The translations under genes were made by a program, and so were the position numbers. Positions 26,938 to 35,669 of a stretch of DNA of 64,000 nucleotides are shown here, in pieces. Each line of letters begins with the position of its first letter. Position 1 is the first letter of the stretch. A model generated the notes under the pieces. The model did not search any database. It was not told where the DNA came from and worked only from the letters and a program-made list of their open reading frames with translations. Location of the stretch: positions 1 through 64,000 of the forward strand of contig NZ_JADDXW010000014.1 of assembly GCF_017183135.1 (NCBI RefSeq). The letters are read 5' to 3'. This stretch comes from Aurantimonas marina. GTDB lineage: Bacteria > Pseudomonadota > Alphaproteobacteria > Rhizobiales > Rhizobiaceae.

Positions 26938-28122
26938 ATGTCGTCACTTGCCTGGATTGATTTCGACGAAGCCGAGCGTCAGCGGGCGCAACGGATCATG
27001 GCGCTGTTTCAGGAACGCGAGACCCGCGACGAACTCGGTTTGGGCGGCATTAGGGATTCCATTGCTGACCACCTGTTCCCCGGGACCAGCACCATCCAGA
27101 CGCGCTTGCGCTACATGCTCTTCATCCCCTGGCTCTTTCAGATGCTGGAAGGCTCGGCGGCCGGGCCGGATCAGCTCGCGACCGAAGCCCGCGCGCTAGA
27201 AAACAGGCTGGCCAACGCACTCAAGGCAGGCGGAGAATCGAACGGCATCATCGGCCGCGATGCTGGCGCTGATCTTCAGAGGCTCCCCAGCTCCGTCTAT
27301 TGGGCCGGACTAGGCACTTGGGGCATCCGTCTCTTTCCGGGTTCGACCGACAATCTTTTCTCCTCCATGCGCCACCTCCAGCGCAACCGGCCGCGGGTCC
27401 GCGAAAGTGAAGATGCCGCGTCGGAAGCCCAAGCCCTTCAAATCTGGACGCCCGTGCTGCCGCCCCGGCCCAAGGAAATCCTTGAAGCGGCGCGCTTCCG
27501 CCTCACGCCTGATGAGGCCCAGTTCATCATTGACCGGCTGGTGGCGCAGCAACCCCGCAGCCTGCTGGCGTTCCTTGCCCGCACCGGCAGCGGCAAAGCC
27601 GACTGCCGCTATATCTGGGAGCATCCGCATCTCGCGGATTTCCCCGGTGATACCCGCTCGCTGGTCGGTCATGGCGAGTTGTTTTCGAGCGTGATGCACG
27701 GCGCCTCGCTCCTCTACAATCTGCTTCTAAGCCAGATGCGAGAGAAGCCTGACTGGATCGAGGAGTATCAATCGCGCCTGCAGGAATGGCGCGAGGGCTT
27801 GGATATGCCGACGATCCGCGCATGGTCGCTCGACACCTTCTGGCAGGCCATTGATCATCCCGCGAACCGCATCCGGCCTGCCGCAAAGCGCTTCGTCACC
27901 GAATGGCTGGCGCTGGTTCGGTCCGGTGACGTTGGCGAAGGCCGTCTGACACCCGCCGCGCGCATGGTGCAGGATCGCGAGCGACGGCTGAAGACCAGCC
28001 AGTCGCGGTTCGCCAACCGGGCTGTGCGGGACCGCTGGACCGGCGCGTCGGGCGTTGAGCGGCTGTCGTTCCGCTGGGCGCAGGGCAGATCGCACCTGCG
28101 GGATCTCGCCGATGCTCAATAG
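26938..28122 (+). CDS. DUF6361 family protein (ZacA-like?)
   Basis: A 394-residue protein starting at ATG 26938 after a G-rich site. The N-terminus (LAWIDFDEAERQRAQRIM, then RDELGLGGIRD and LFPGTSTIQTRLRY) matches my memory of DUF6361, a family found with PLD-like and helicase genes in defence loci. The rest is helical, with many Trp and Arg. No catalytic motif is obvious. Its stop lies 11 bases inside the PLD-like gene. I recall a three-gene Azaca system with unknown, PLD-like and helicase components, which this trio matches in order; this was not checked. Confidence 0.7.
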   Translation: MSSLAWIDFDEAERQRAQRIMALFQERETRDELGLGGIRDSIADHLFPGTSTIQTRLRYMLFIPWLFQMLEGSAAGPDQLATEARALENRLANALKAGGESNGIIGRDAGADLQRLPSSVYWAGLGTWGIRLFPGSTDNLFSSMRHLQRNRPRVRESEDAASEAQALQIWTPVLPPRPKEILEAARFRLTPDEAQFIIDRLVAQQPRSLLAFLARTGSGKADCRYIWEHPHLADFPGDTRSLVGHGELFSSVMHGASLLYNLLLSQMREKPDWIEEYQSRLQEWREGLDMPTIRAWSLDTFWQAIDHPANRIRPAAKRFVTEWLALVRSGDVGEGRLTPAARMVQDRERRLKTSQSRFANRAVRDRWTGASGVERLSFRWAQGRSHLRDLADAQ

Positions 28123-29968
28123 GCCGACGCTCGATCCCGAGACCCGTGTGCTCTACGGCGACAGCCTCCAGCCTCCGCCGGGCTATGTCTTCGACGCTGC
28201 GGTCGCGACAACCTTCTCGCTCGATTTCGAGACGGCGCTGGCCGCTCCGGTGAGCCTGGCCTTATTCGCCGCGGAGAATCGTGACGACATTCTCTCGCAT
28301 CCATTAGCTCTGCTCGAGGGGGCCGAACGGATTGCGGGACGTCTCGTGGTTTTTGCCGATGCCGGGCATCTCCACGCCCAAAGCCGACCTCACTCGCGCC
28401 TCTGTTCGCTTCTGGAACGGATCATCGTCGAGGTCGCCGCGCCCCGTGGCGGCGCATTCCATCCGAAGATGTGGGTCTTGCGCTATCGGCCGACCCGTGC
28501 CGAGGATCCAACATTGTTGCGGCTCCTCGTCCTCTCGCGAAACCTTACGCGGGACCGTTCCTGGGACATCTCACTCCGCCTCGATGGCGAGCTTACGCGC
28601 CGACCCGACACCAAGAACCGGCCACTTTTCGATCTGCTCACTCGTCTGCCGGACCTGGCGGTCGCCGGCATATCCGATGAAGCGCGCGCCCTGACTGTCG
28701 AGATTGCCGAGGACGCCCGCCGCGCCAAATGGACGATGCCGGACCGCTTTGAAGACGTGGCCTTCGCCCTTAACGGGTTTGGCGGCAAGATCTGGCAGCC
28801 GGCGGCGTGCACGCGACTGGGAGTGATCTCCCCCTTCTGCGACACCGACGCACTCGTTCTGTTGGCGGGTCTGCCGACGGCGGAAAAGCCGATCATCATA
28901 AGTCGGCCCGATCAATTAGCCTGCATCGATACAGCCACGCTCGACACCTTCGAACGCGTTTCCGTTCTCGACGAGATGGCCGCCAGCGAAGACGGCGAGG
29001 AAGTCTCCGCAAGCGCGCTGCAGGGACTCCATGCGAAAGCCTTCATCGCCGAGATCGGCTGGGACACCGTCCTAACGATCGGGTCAGGCAATGCGACCCG
29101 ACCGGCCCTGCTCTCGGGCAACAATGTCGAGCTGTTCGCCTCGCTTCAGGGCAAACGCTCCAAGGTCGGCAGCATCGAGCAAATTATGGGAGAGAAAGGC
29201 TTTGGTCGCCTGACCCGCGCCTTCGTCCCCAGTGAATTGGACCCCGTCGATCCAGCAGTGGTTACGGCTGAGGCGCGGCTTGATGACGCCCGCCGCGCCC
29301 TATGCCGAGGCGGGCTGCGGCTGCGCTGCGAACGGATCGAGAGCGAAGACGCCGGAGAGAATCCGTGGCGCGTCTGGCTGACGCCGTCGGAACCTCTGCC
29401 GCTCAAGGGCATCGGTTCCCTTAGCGCATGGCCAATCACACGCGGCGACGGTCATGCCTGCCACGTCCTGTCGGCATTGCGGTCTGGCGAGTCGGTCGAT
29501 CTGGGGGCCATGCCCATGGTCGACCTCACTCGCTTCCTTGCATTCCGGCTGACAGACGAGAACGAAAAGGCGTCCGTGCTGTTCAGCACCAGCTTGATGA
29601 TGGATGGGCTTCCGGCCGAACGACATGCCGCCATTCTGCGCTGGGTGATCGACAGCCGCGACGCCTTCTTCCGTTACCTCCGGCTCTTGCTCTCCGAACT
29701 CGGTGACCCGTTCAGCGCAGCCCTGGCGGCGCAAGATGGCTCGGGAGCCACAGCCTGGACCGCAGCGGCTGATGATGCGCCGCTGCTGGAAGACATGGTC
29801 CGTGCCCTGTGCCGCGGCGGCGAACGGCTCCACGCCATCGAGCGGCTGATGACCCGCCTGGAGGCTGGGAACGACACTGGCGCCGACCCCATCCCGGCCG
29901 ATTTCCGCACTTTGTGGGATGCCTTCCGCATCGCGCTCCAGGATCAGGGCGCAGACTATGCCGGATAA
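28112..29968 (+). CDS. Phospholipase D-like HKD nuclease candidate (ZacB-like?)
   Basis: A 618-residue protein with ATG 28112 overlapping the DUF6361 gene by 11 bases. Two HxK half-sites are visible: GAFHPKMWVLRY (~residue 115-125) and LQGLHAKAFI followed by TIGSGNAT (~305-330), the pattern of paired phospholipase D (HKD) motifs. In bacterial defence proteins these often form a nuclease active site across the pair. No signal peptide is seen, so it is cytoplasmic. Its stop overlaps the helicase start by 11 bases, so the three genes are tightly coupled. Substrate unknown. Confidence 0.75.
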   Translation: MLNRPTLDPETRVLYGDSLQPPPGYVFDAAVATTFSLDFETALAAPVSLALFAAENRDDILSHPLALLEGAERIAGRLVVFADAGHLHAQSRPHSRLCSLLERIIVEVAAPRGGAFHPKMWVLRYRPTRAEDPTLLRLLVLSRNLTRDRSWDISLRLDGELTRRPDTKNRPLFDLLTRLPDLAVAGISDEARALTVEIAEDARRAKWTMPDRFEDVAFALNGFGGKIWQPAACTRLGVISPFCDTDALVLLAGLPTAEKPIIISRPDQLACIDTATLDTFERVSVLDEMAASEDGEEVSASALQGLHAKAFIAEIGWDTVLTIGSGNATRPALLSGNNVELFASLQGKRSKVGSIEQIMGEKGFGRLTRAFVPSELDPVDPAVVTAEARLDDARRALCRGGLRLRCERIESEDAGENPWRVWLTPSEPLPLKGIGSLSAWPITRGDGHACHVLSALRSGESVDLGAMPMVDLTRFLAFRLTDENEKASVLFSTSLMMDGLPAERHAAILRWVIDSRDAFFRYLRLLLSELGDPFSAALAAQDGSGATAWTAAADDAPLLEDMVRALCRGGERLHAIERLMTRLEAGNDTGADPIPADFRTLWDAFRIALQDQGADYAG

Positions 29969-32900
29969 GCGTTTTGAAGCCGCAACCGCGATCGCGCCGC
30001 TCAAGGCTTTCCAGCGTCGTACTGTCGATTATGTGTTTGATCGGCTTTACGGCGATCAGGACCCCATCCGACAGTTCCTGGTCGCAGATGAGGTCGGGCT
30101 GGGTAAGACCATGGTGGCCCGCGGCGTCATCGCGCGGACCATCGAGAAGCTCTGGGACACGACCGACCGGATCGACATCCTCTATATCTGCTCCAATCAG
30201 GCGATCGCGGCGCAGAACCTCAATCGCCTGAACGTCCTCAACCGGCGCGAACTGGCGCTGCCGACGCGGATGACGCTGATCCCGCTTCAGGTGCGTGGTG
30301 ACCAGGGTCTGGACGCCAACAAGGTCAATTTCATCAGCTTGACGCCGGGCACGACCTTCGACCTGCGATCAACTACGGGCGTGACGCGCGAACGGGCCCT
30401 CCTCCTGCGGATGCTGGAGGATCGCGTCTCACGGCCGCGCGGTCTTCACAATCTGCTCCAGGTCACCGCCGGCGTCGACGGTTGGAACGGCGCGGTCCGC
30501 GATCTGACGCTCGACGGCGTCGATCAGCGGATCATCGACCGCTTCCGCCGCGACGTTGAATCCGACACCGTCTTGTTCGAAGAGCTTGAGGCCGTCTGCG
30601 ATCTCTTCCCGCGTCGTCGGGAATCCTACCCCTATGAGCTGGGCCAGCGTCGCAACGCGCTGGTCGGCAGGCTGCGGGGCAAGCTCTCGCACGCCTGCAT
30701 CGACGCGCTGAAGCCTGACCTGATCATTATGGACGAGTTTCAGCGCTTTCGGGATTTGCTGCACGGCGAGACCCCAGCCGCCGATCTTGCGCGCGAGCTG
30801 TTCGATTACTCCGATGGCAACGGCCATGCGGCGCGCACGCTGCTGCTGTCGGCGACGCCCTATCGAATGTTGACGCTGTCGGGTGATGAACCCGATGACG
30901 GCGAACATTACCGAGATTTTCTGGAGACCTTGTCGTTCCTTTACGGCCGCACCAACGGCCCACAGATCGCAGCCACGCTGGAAGCCGAGATGCGGCAATT
31001 CCGGGGCTTTCTCCACGCCCTTCCAGACGCCCGGCCCGAAGCGATCACTGCCCGCCGCAGCGTTGAGCGGCACCTCCGCAAAGTCATGGCGCGTACCGAG
31101 CGTGTTGCCAGCACGATCGATCGGGATTCGATGGTTGGCGAGCCTTCGATGGCGATCACTATTCAGCCCACGGATCTGCGCCAGGCAGCCGTCGTCTCGG
31201 ATGTGGCGCGCGCCCTCGATGCGCCCGAGATTACCGAATACTGGAAATCAGCGCCCTATCTGCTGAATTTCATGCGGGATTACGCCCTCAAGCGCCTTTT
31301 GAAAGACAACCTCGACAAGCCCGCCCCTAACCTGCGCAAAGCCCTCGTTCACGCCCGTTCGGCCGAGCTCAACCACGACCGCCTCGATACCTATGAACCG
31401 CTCGAGCCGGCCAACGGCCGGATGCGCGGCGTTATGGACGATGTGTTCGGAGACGGTCTCGATCAGCATCTCTGGATCCCACCTTCCCTGGCCTACTATG
31501 GGCCTGATCGGCAGGGACCGCCCCTGACCAAGGCGCTGATCTTCTCCTCCTGGTCGATGGTCCCGGATGCGATCGCGGCCATCTTGTCCTACGAAGCCGA
31601 ACGGCGAATGGGGGTTGGCACAGCCGGTCAGCGTTACTTCGGCCATGTGCGTCCTCGCCCTATCCAGTTCAGGCAGGATCAAGGGCGGCTTGTGGCCATG
31701 CGCGCGATGCACTTGGTGTATCCGTCTCCGACGCTGGCGCGCCTAGCCGATCCGCTTGCGATCTTCGCTGCTCATCCCGAACCCCTGTCGGTCGAAGCCA
31801 TGCGCAAGGCCGTCGCCGAGCGTCTGCGCGAAAGTGTCGAAGCGCTAACAGAGCGATCGGGAGAAATTGCCGACGGTCGAGATTGGGAATGGGCCGCACC
31901 GGCCGCTATCGACGCAATGGCGGATGCAAACTCCGTCGCCTGGGTGGATTCGCCTTACGGCTTCGCCACGCTTGGCAACGAGGAGGGCTTCAAGGAGCAC
32001 GTCGCCGAGCTGCGGACAGTGGCGACTGACCGCCAGTTCGGGCCGGTGCCTGAAACACTGATCGACCTGCTCGTTGACGTCTCGCTGGGAAGTCCCGCGG
32101 TATGTGCCCTGCGTGCCTTGCGTCGGATCGCACCGGACCTTGCTTGGGATGATCACCGGCTTCTGAAGGCCGCCAACCAGGTCGCCTGGGGCTTTCGCAC
32201 GCTCTTCAACCAGCATGATGCCGTCGCCCTCCTGCGCAAAGACGATGATGATCGATACTGGCGCCGCGTCCTGACCTACGGCGTGGAGCATAATCTCCAG
32301 GCCGTTCTTGACGAATATGTTCACTACCTTGTCGATGCCGAAGGGCTCGGCGCACGGCCATCTGCAGAGCGCGTCGCCGGGGTCGGCAAAGCCATCTCGG
32401 AGGCCTTGGCAATTCGTCCATCACAGATCGACGTCGAGGATCCGACGGTCGATGGGAAGAAGCTGGTCATCAACAAGTTCCAAATGCGCGGCCGCTTCGC
32501 CATGCGCCTAGCCGACTACAAGGACGAGGAAGGCGGCGCGGCGCGCCTGGGAAGCGTGCGTGATGCTTTCAACTCGCCCTTTCGTCCTTTTGCCCTCGCC
32601 ACAACCTCGGTCGGACAGGAAGGGCTAGACTTCCACCCCTATTGCTACCGCGTCTATCACTGGAATCTTCCCGGCAACCCGGTCGATCTGGAGCAGCGTG
32701 AGGGGCGTGTTCATCGCTTCAAGGGCCATGCGATCCGACTAAACTTGGCGTATCGACAGATCGACGTCGTCAGAGGCCAGGTCGCAATCCCTGACGATCC
32801 CTGGAAAACGATGTTCGACGCCGCCCGAGCCGAAACCGAGGTCGATACAGATCTCATTCCGTATTGGATCTACGAAGGCCCGGTCAAAGTCGAGCGGCGT

Positions 32901-33086
32901 GTTCCCATGCTCCCGTTCAGCCGCGAGGTTCGCCGGCTGGAATGGCTCAAGCGAAGTCTGACAGTCTATCGCCTGGCCTTTGGTCAACCCCGCCAGGAAG
33001 ACCTGCTGGAGTATCTCCGCAGTCTGCTCGGAACCGACACCGCCGCCGAGGATCTCGCGGAGCTGCAAATCCGACTCGAGCCATAA
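29958..33086 (+). CDS. SNF2-like SF2 helicase (ZacC-like?)
   Basis: A 1042-residue protein, ATG 29958. The N-terminal RecA lobe has VADEVGLGKTMV (~42-53), LIIMDEFQRF (motif II reads DEFQ rather than DEAH, ~258) and LLLSATPYRML. The C-terminal lobe has TSVGQEGLDFH and EQREGRVHRFKG (motif VI), typical of SNF2/RapA-type translocases. A ~250-residue insert separates the lobes. It is the last gene of the plus-strand operon; the next gene is convergent 10 bases away. As the helicase of the putative Azaca-like trio it would supply DNA translocation. Confidence 0.8.
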   Translation: MPDKRFEAATAIAPLKAFQRRTVDYVFDRLYGDQDPIRQFLVADEVGLGKTMVARGVIARTIEKLWDTTDRIDILYICSNQAIAAQNLNRLNVLNRRELALPTRMTLIPLQVRGDQGLDANKVNFISLTPGTTFDLRSTTGVTRERALLLRMLEDRVSRPRGLHNLLQVTAGVDGWNGAVRDLTLDGVDQRIIDRFRRDVESDTVLFEELEAVCDLFPRRRESYPYELGQRRNALVGRLRGKLSHACIDALKPDLIIMDEFQRFRDLLHGETPAADLARELFDYSDGNGHAARTLLLSATPYRMLTLSGDEPDDGEHYRDFLETLSFLYGRTNGPQIAATLEAEMRQFRGFLHALPDARPEAITARRSVERHLRKVMARTERVASTIDRDSMVGEPSMAITIQPTDLRQAAVVSDVARALDAPEITEYWKSAPYLLNFMRDYALKRLLKDNLDKPAPNLRKALVHARSAELNHDRLDTYEPLEPANGRMRGVMDDVFGDGLDQHLWIPPSLAYYGPDRQGPPLTKALIFSSWSMVPDAIAAILSYEAERRMGVGTAGQRYFGHVRPRPIQFRQDQGRLVAMRAMHLVYPSPTLARLADPLAIFAAHPEPLSVEAMRKAVAERLRESVEALTERSGEIADGRDWEWAAPAAIDAMADANSVAWVDSPYGFATLGNEEGFKEHVAELRTVATDRQFGPVPETLIDLLVDVSLGSPAVCALRALRRIAPDLAWDDHRLLKAANQVAWGFRTLFNQHDAVALLRKDDDDRYWRRVLTYGVEHNLQAVLDEYVHYLVDAEGLGARPSAERVAGVGKAISEALAIRPSQIDVEDPTVDGKKLVINKFQMRGRFAMRLADYKDEEGGAARLGSVRDAFNSPFRPFALATTSVGQEGLDFHPYCYRVYHWNLPGNPVDLEQREGRVHRFKGHAIRLNLAYRQIDVVRGQVAIPDDPWKTMFDAARAETEVDTDLIPYWIYEGPVKVERRVPMLPFSREVRRLEWLKRSLTVYRLAFGQPRQEDLLEYLRSLLGTDTAAEDLAELQIRLEP

Positions 33087-33096
33087 GCCCAAAGGC

Positions 33097-34965
33097 CTAT
33101 CCAGCGTCGCCAGCAAATGTGGCGCAGCGTTCCTCAACGAGGGCGATCACCTTGGGTTGCGCTGCCCTTGCCGCCTCGGCCTCAGCCGCGAATGCCGGCA
33201 GGTGCAGCGTCTTGGCACGCTCGGCCAGTCGCCCGGCAAGTTCGCCGATAGCCGCCTCGGCGTCGCCGACCGTCAGACCGATCGTGCGGGCCAGCGCGAG
33301 GAAGTCCTGGCGGGTCAGCCGATCATCCTTGCCGTTCAGCTTCAGAGCCATCCGATCACCGCCAAGGCCCGGAAAGACTCGCGTGGTGACAGCATCGTAG
33401 AGCGGCGCGAAACGCACTGTCATGAATGCCTTAGCGCCCGCGTCTGCCGTCTTAAGCATCGCAAGGTTTTTCAGGTGCATATCGCCATCGGCAATCAACC
33501 AGGCGAAGACCGCGCGGCGAAACAAGATGTCGAGGTCCGCGGCAGGATCGGTCGAAAGCGGACGCAGGCCCCGCGCCATGCGCTCGATCGTGCCATCATA
33601 TTTTGCCGAAGCTGGAAGGTCCAAGATGGAGCAGAAGTCCTCCATCGCCAGACGACGGTCATCCTGAGGGTCGTGCCGGATATCAAACCGCTCCACGACC
33701 AGGGCCGGCGACATGCCGTCGGGCATCTCGATCAGGGCCGCGTCGGGCACCTCGAACCCGCCCGCTCGTCCAAGCTCCAGGCACAGCCATTCCACGATTG
33801 GCAGCGTCTCGAAGCCTGCCGTCCCGGCAGGCTTGAGAATGTGGGTGAAGGGTTGGTCGATGGCCGGAACGAGGGCGCCATCCGGCGTCAGGCTCATCGG
33901 CGCCTTGATCTGGACGCCCGATAGGCGTGGCGTTTCGGCGCGCGCGAAGATGCGCGCCAGGTTCTGCTCGAAGGTCTCCTCGATCTCGCCACGCGCTGGT
34001 CCGGCATACACGCCTGTGAAGCGGCCCGCGTCAAGGAAGGTGGCGAGCGTGGTGGTGAGCACATCGGCAGGCAATGTCGCCAGTTCCTCGCGGTCCTCGA
34101 CGATGACGATGTTGGACATGTAGCGTCGGCCACGCCGCAGCGCCTCGCGTTCATCGCGCTCATGGAGGACCTGGGCAAGCCAGCCCTCCGGCAGCAGCGA
34201 CTCGATGAACGCCGGCAGCTTGCCCGGCGTCGTCTCGCGGACCAGCGCCGGACCCACCCGTCTCTGAGCCTTCCAGCGCCATTCGAAACCGTCATGGGTC
34301 AGGCGGCCCAGAGGTTCGCCGTGCCAGGCGACCATAAGATCGAGCGCCGCCTTGTTGACGGGGACCTTGGCCGCGCCGGGCTGCGTCAACAGGAAGCGTT
34401 CAGCGCCTTCTCCCTCGCGATACCATTCATTCTCACGCGCCAGCGCCCAGACGGCGTCAGCCGCCGCGCGTGGCGTTCCATGCTCCTCCACCAACCGGGC
34501 GGCCATCTGGGCGCGCATTTCGACTGTGACGGCGCTGGCGTGTTCGCTTCGCAGGCGGAAGGCTTCGAGGAAGCGTTGGCGTGGCGACGACGCGGCAACG
34601 CGCAGCTCTCCGAGATCGTCGCCAATCACCGCGATCGCCGTCGAGGGGTGTGCCGGGGCTTGGTTCTGAACGATCTCGAGCGTGCCCAACCGCGTGCGTT
34701 GGTTGCGGCGACCACAGATGAACAGCCGTCCGTCTGGCGTGGGCGCGAGCAGAACCGCGCTTGCGGACGAGAGATAGGCGTTGGGGTATAGATAGTGGGC
34801 GATGCGGACGGCATGCCCCAGGATGCTTGCCTCAGCGTCGCCGTTATGATCGACATAGACGCCCCGGACGAGCTGGATCAGCTCGCCGCCCTGCGCGCGC
34901 TGATGCGCCCGCTTGGCATCGATCGTCTCTCCCACAAGGTGGATAGCCACAGGATGATCCCGCAT
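33097..34965 (-). CDS. HipA-like Ser/Thr kinase with AbiEi-like N-terminus
   Basis: A 622-residue protein. Residues ~1-90 (GGELIQLVRGVYVD, then ILGHAVRIAHYLYPNAYLS) resemble the winged-helix N-terminus of AbiEi antitoxins. Residues ~200-600 are a HipA kinase: the HipA N domain, GVQIKAPM, FTHILKPAG, VVERFDI, the catalytic loop DGDMHLKN (~491-498) and APLYDAVTT with the metal-binding Asp. HipA phosphorylates aminoacyl-tRNA synthetases to stop growth. No separate HipB gene lies next to it, so the N-terminal domain may do the DNA binding. Two near-identical operators sit at and just before the start codon, suggesting autoregulation. The start (34965) has no clear ribosome site. Confidence 0.8.
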   Translation of the reverse strand: MRDHPVAIHLVGETIDAKRAHQRAQGGELIQLVRGVYVDHNGDAEASILGHAVRIAHYLYPNAYLSSASAVLLAPTPDGRLFICGRRNQRTRLGTLEIVQNQAPAHPSTAIAVIGDDLGELRVAASSPRQRFLEAFRLRSEHASAVTVEMRAQMAARLVEEHGTPRAAADAVWALARENEWYREGEGAERFLLTQPGAAKVPVNKAALDLMVAWHGEPLGRLTHDGFEWRWKAQRRVGPALVRETTPGKLPAFIESLLPEGWLAQVLHERDEREALRRGRRYMSNIVIVEDREELATLPADVLTTTLATFLDAGRFTGVYAGPARGEIEETFEQNLARIFARAETPRLSGVQIKAPMSLTPDGALVPAIDQPFTHILKPAGTAGFETLPIVEWLCLELGRAGGFEVPDAALIEMPDGMSPALVVERFDIRHDPQDDRRLAMEDFCSILDLPASAKYDGTIERMARGLRPLSTDPAADLDILFRRAVFAWLIADGDMHLKNLAMLKTADAGAKAFMTVRFAPLYDAVTTRVFPGLGGDRMALKLNGKDDRLTRQDFLALARTIGLTVGDAEAAIGELAGRLAERAKTLHLPAFAAEAEAARAAQPKVIALVEERCATFAGDAG

Positions 34966-34983
34966 TTCAGATGCGCGTTAATC
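34952..34983. promoter_or_regulatory. Operator O1 overlapping the hipA-like start codon
   Basis: An imperfect palindrome centred on CGCAT-TTCAG-ATGCG (34961-34975), extended by GGATGATC on the left and CGTTAATC on the right. It matches O2 at about 28 of 32 positions and covers the ATG and first codons of the HipA-like gene. Confidence 0.65.
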
Positions 34984-35005
34984 GCACAGTCAGCGCGATG
35001 ATTCA

Positions 35006-35040
35006 AGGATTATCGCGCATCTGGAATGCGCGATAATCCT
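35006..35040. promoter_or_regulatory. Operator O2, perfect 15-bp inverted repeat
   Basis: The left arm AGGATTATCGCGCAT (35006-35020) and the right arm ATGCGCGATAATCCT (35026-35040) are exact reverse complements with a 5-base spacer CTGGA. It lies 41 bases upstream of the HipA-like start. Together with O1 it forms a tandem pair whose centres are 55 bases apart, about five helical turns. Confidence 0.7.
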
Positions 35041-35174
35041 CAGATTCTCCTTAGCCATTGCACGCAACACTTAGCGCAAGAGCTTACTTTTACTTACGCA
35101 ACGAGTGGCGTGTCGGTCAGCCCGGCCGTTCGATAGCGCTACTTCAAAATGACCGGCTGACACTATGGGTCTGT

Positions 35175-35238
35175 GGGGGAATGCTTTCCCCTTGCCGCCG
35201 ACACGTTCGCCGGCACACCCCATCAGCGGCGGGGGCCC
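35175..35238 (+). repeat. Three-hairpin module, copy A
   Basis: Three successive stem-loops: GGGGAA-TGCT-TTCCCC (35176-35191), GCCGCCG...CGCCGGC (35194-35214, one mismatch) and CCCC...GGGG (35218-35234). The same order and spacing recur at 37040-37095 upstream of ardC. Copy A has no gene downstream on its own strand; the DmeRF cargo lies between the copies. Confidence 0.6.
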
Positions 35239-35246
35239 AGGTTGTG

Positions 35247-35660
35247 CTAAAACTCTCCGGGTCCATCAGCCGCGGCTCTCGACCAGAACGCCCAAAGCAG
35301 CAGGGCCGCGCTTCCAATCCAAAGCCCGATGATGACGGCGGCCGCCACCCGGCTGACCGGCCGCTCAGCTCGGGCGTTCGCCTCCGCTCGAAACTCGGCC
35401 ATAAGGTCCGGGGGTATTAGCCGGACAGCGAGCAAGATGCCGAGCGGCAGCAAGATCACGTCGTCGAGGTAGCCGAGCACGGGAATGAAGTCGGGGATGA
35501 GGTCGATCGGCGATAGCGCGTAGGCGGCGATGGCTGCGCAGAGCGCCTTGGCATACCAAGGAACGTGAGGGTCGCGCGCTGCGATCCAGAGTGCGACGAC
35601 GTCCCGCTTGATTCTCCGCGCCCACCTTTTGGCCCGGCCCAGAAATGTTTCGGTTGCCAT
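35247..35660 (-). CDS. YkvA-like (DUF1232) membrane protein
   Basis: A 137-residue protein, ATG 35660. The DUF1232 hallmark is YALSPIDLIPDFIPVLGYLDD (~residues 50-70), and a C-terminal hydrophobic stretch AAVIIGLWIGSAALLLWAFW is a membrane helix. The family is widespread and of unknown function, often with a charged N-terminus. It is preceded by the metal exporter gene with 9 bases between, so it is the last gene of the DmeR-DmeF transcript. A link to metal export is only positional. Confidence 0.85.
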   Translation of the reverse strand: MATETFLGRAKRWARRIKRDVVALWIAARDPHVPWYAKALCAAIAAYALSPIDLIPDFIPVLGYLDDVILLPLGILLAVRLIPPDLMAEFRAEANARAERPVSRVAAAVIIGLWIGSAALLLWAFWSRAAADGPGEF

Positions 35661-35669
35661 CGCCAAGGC

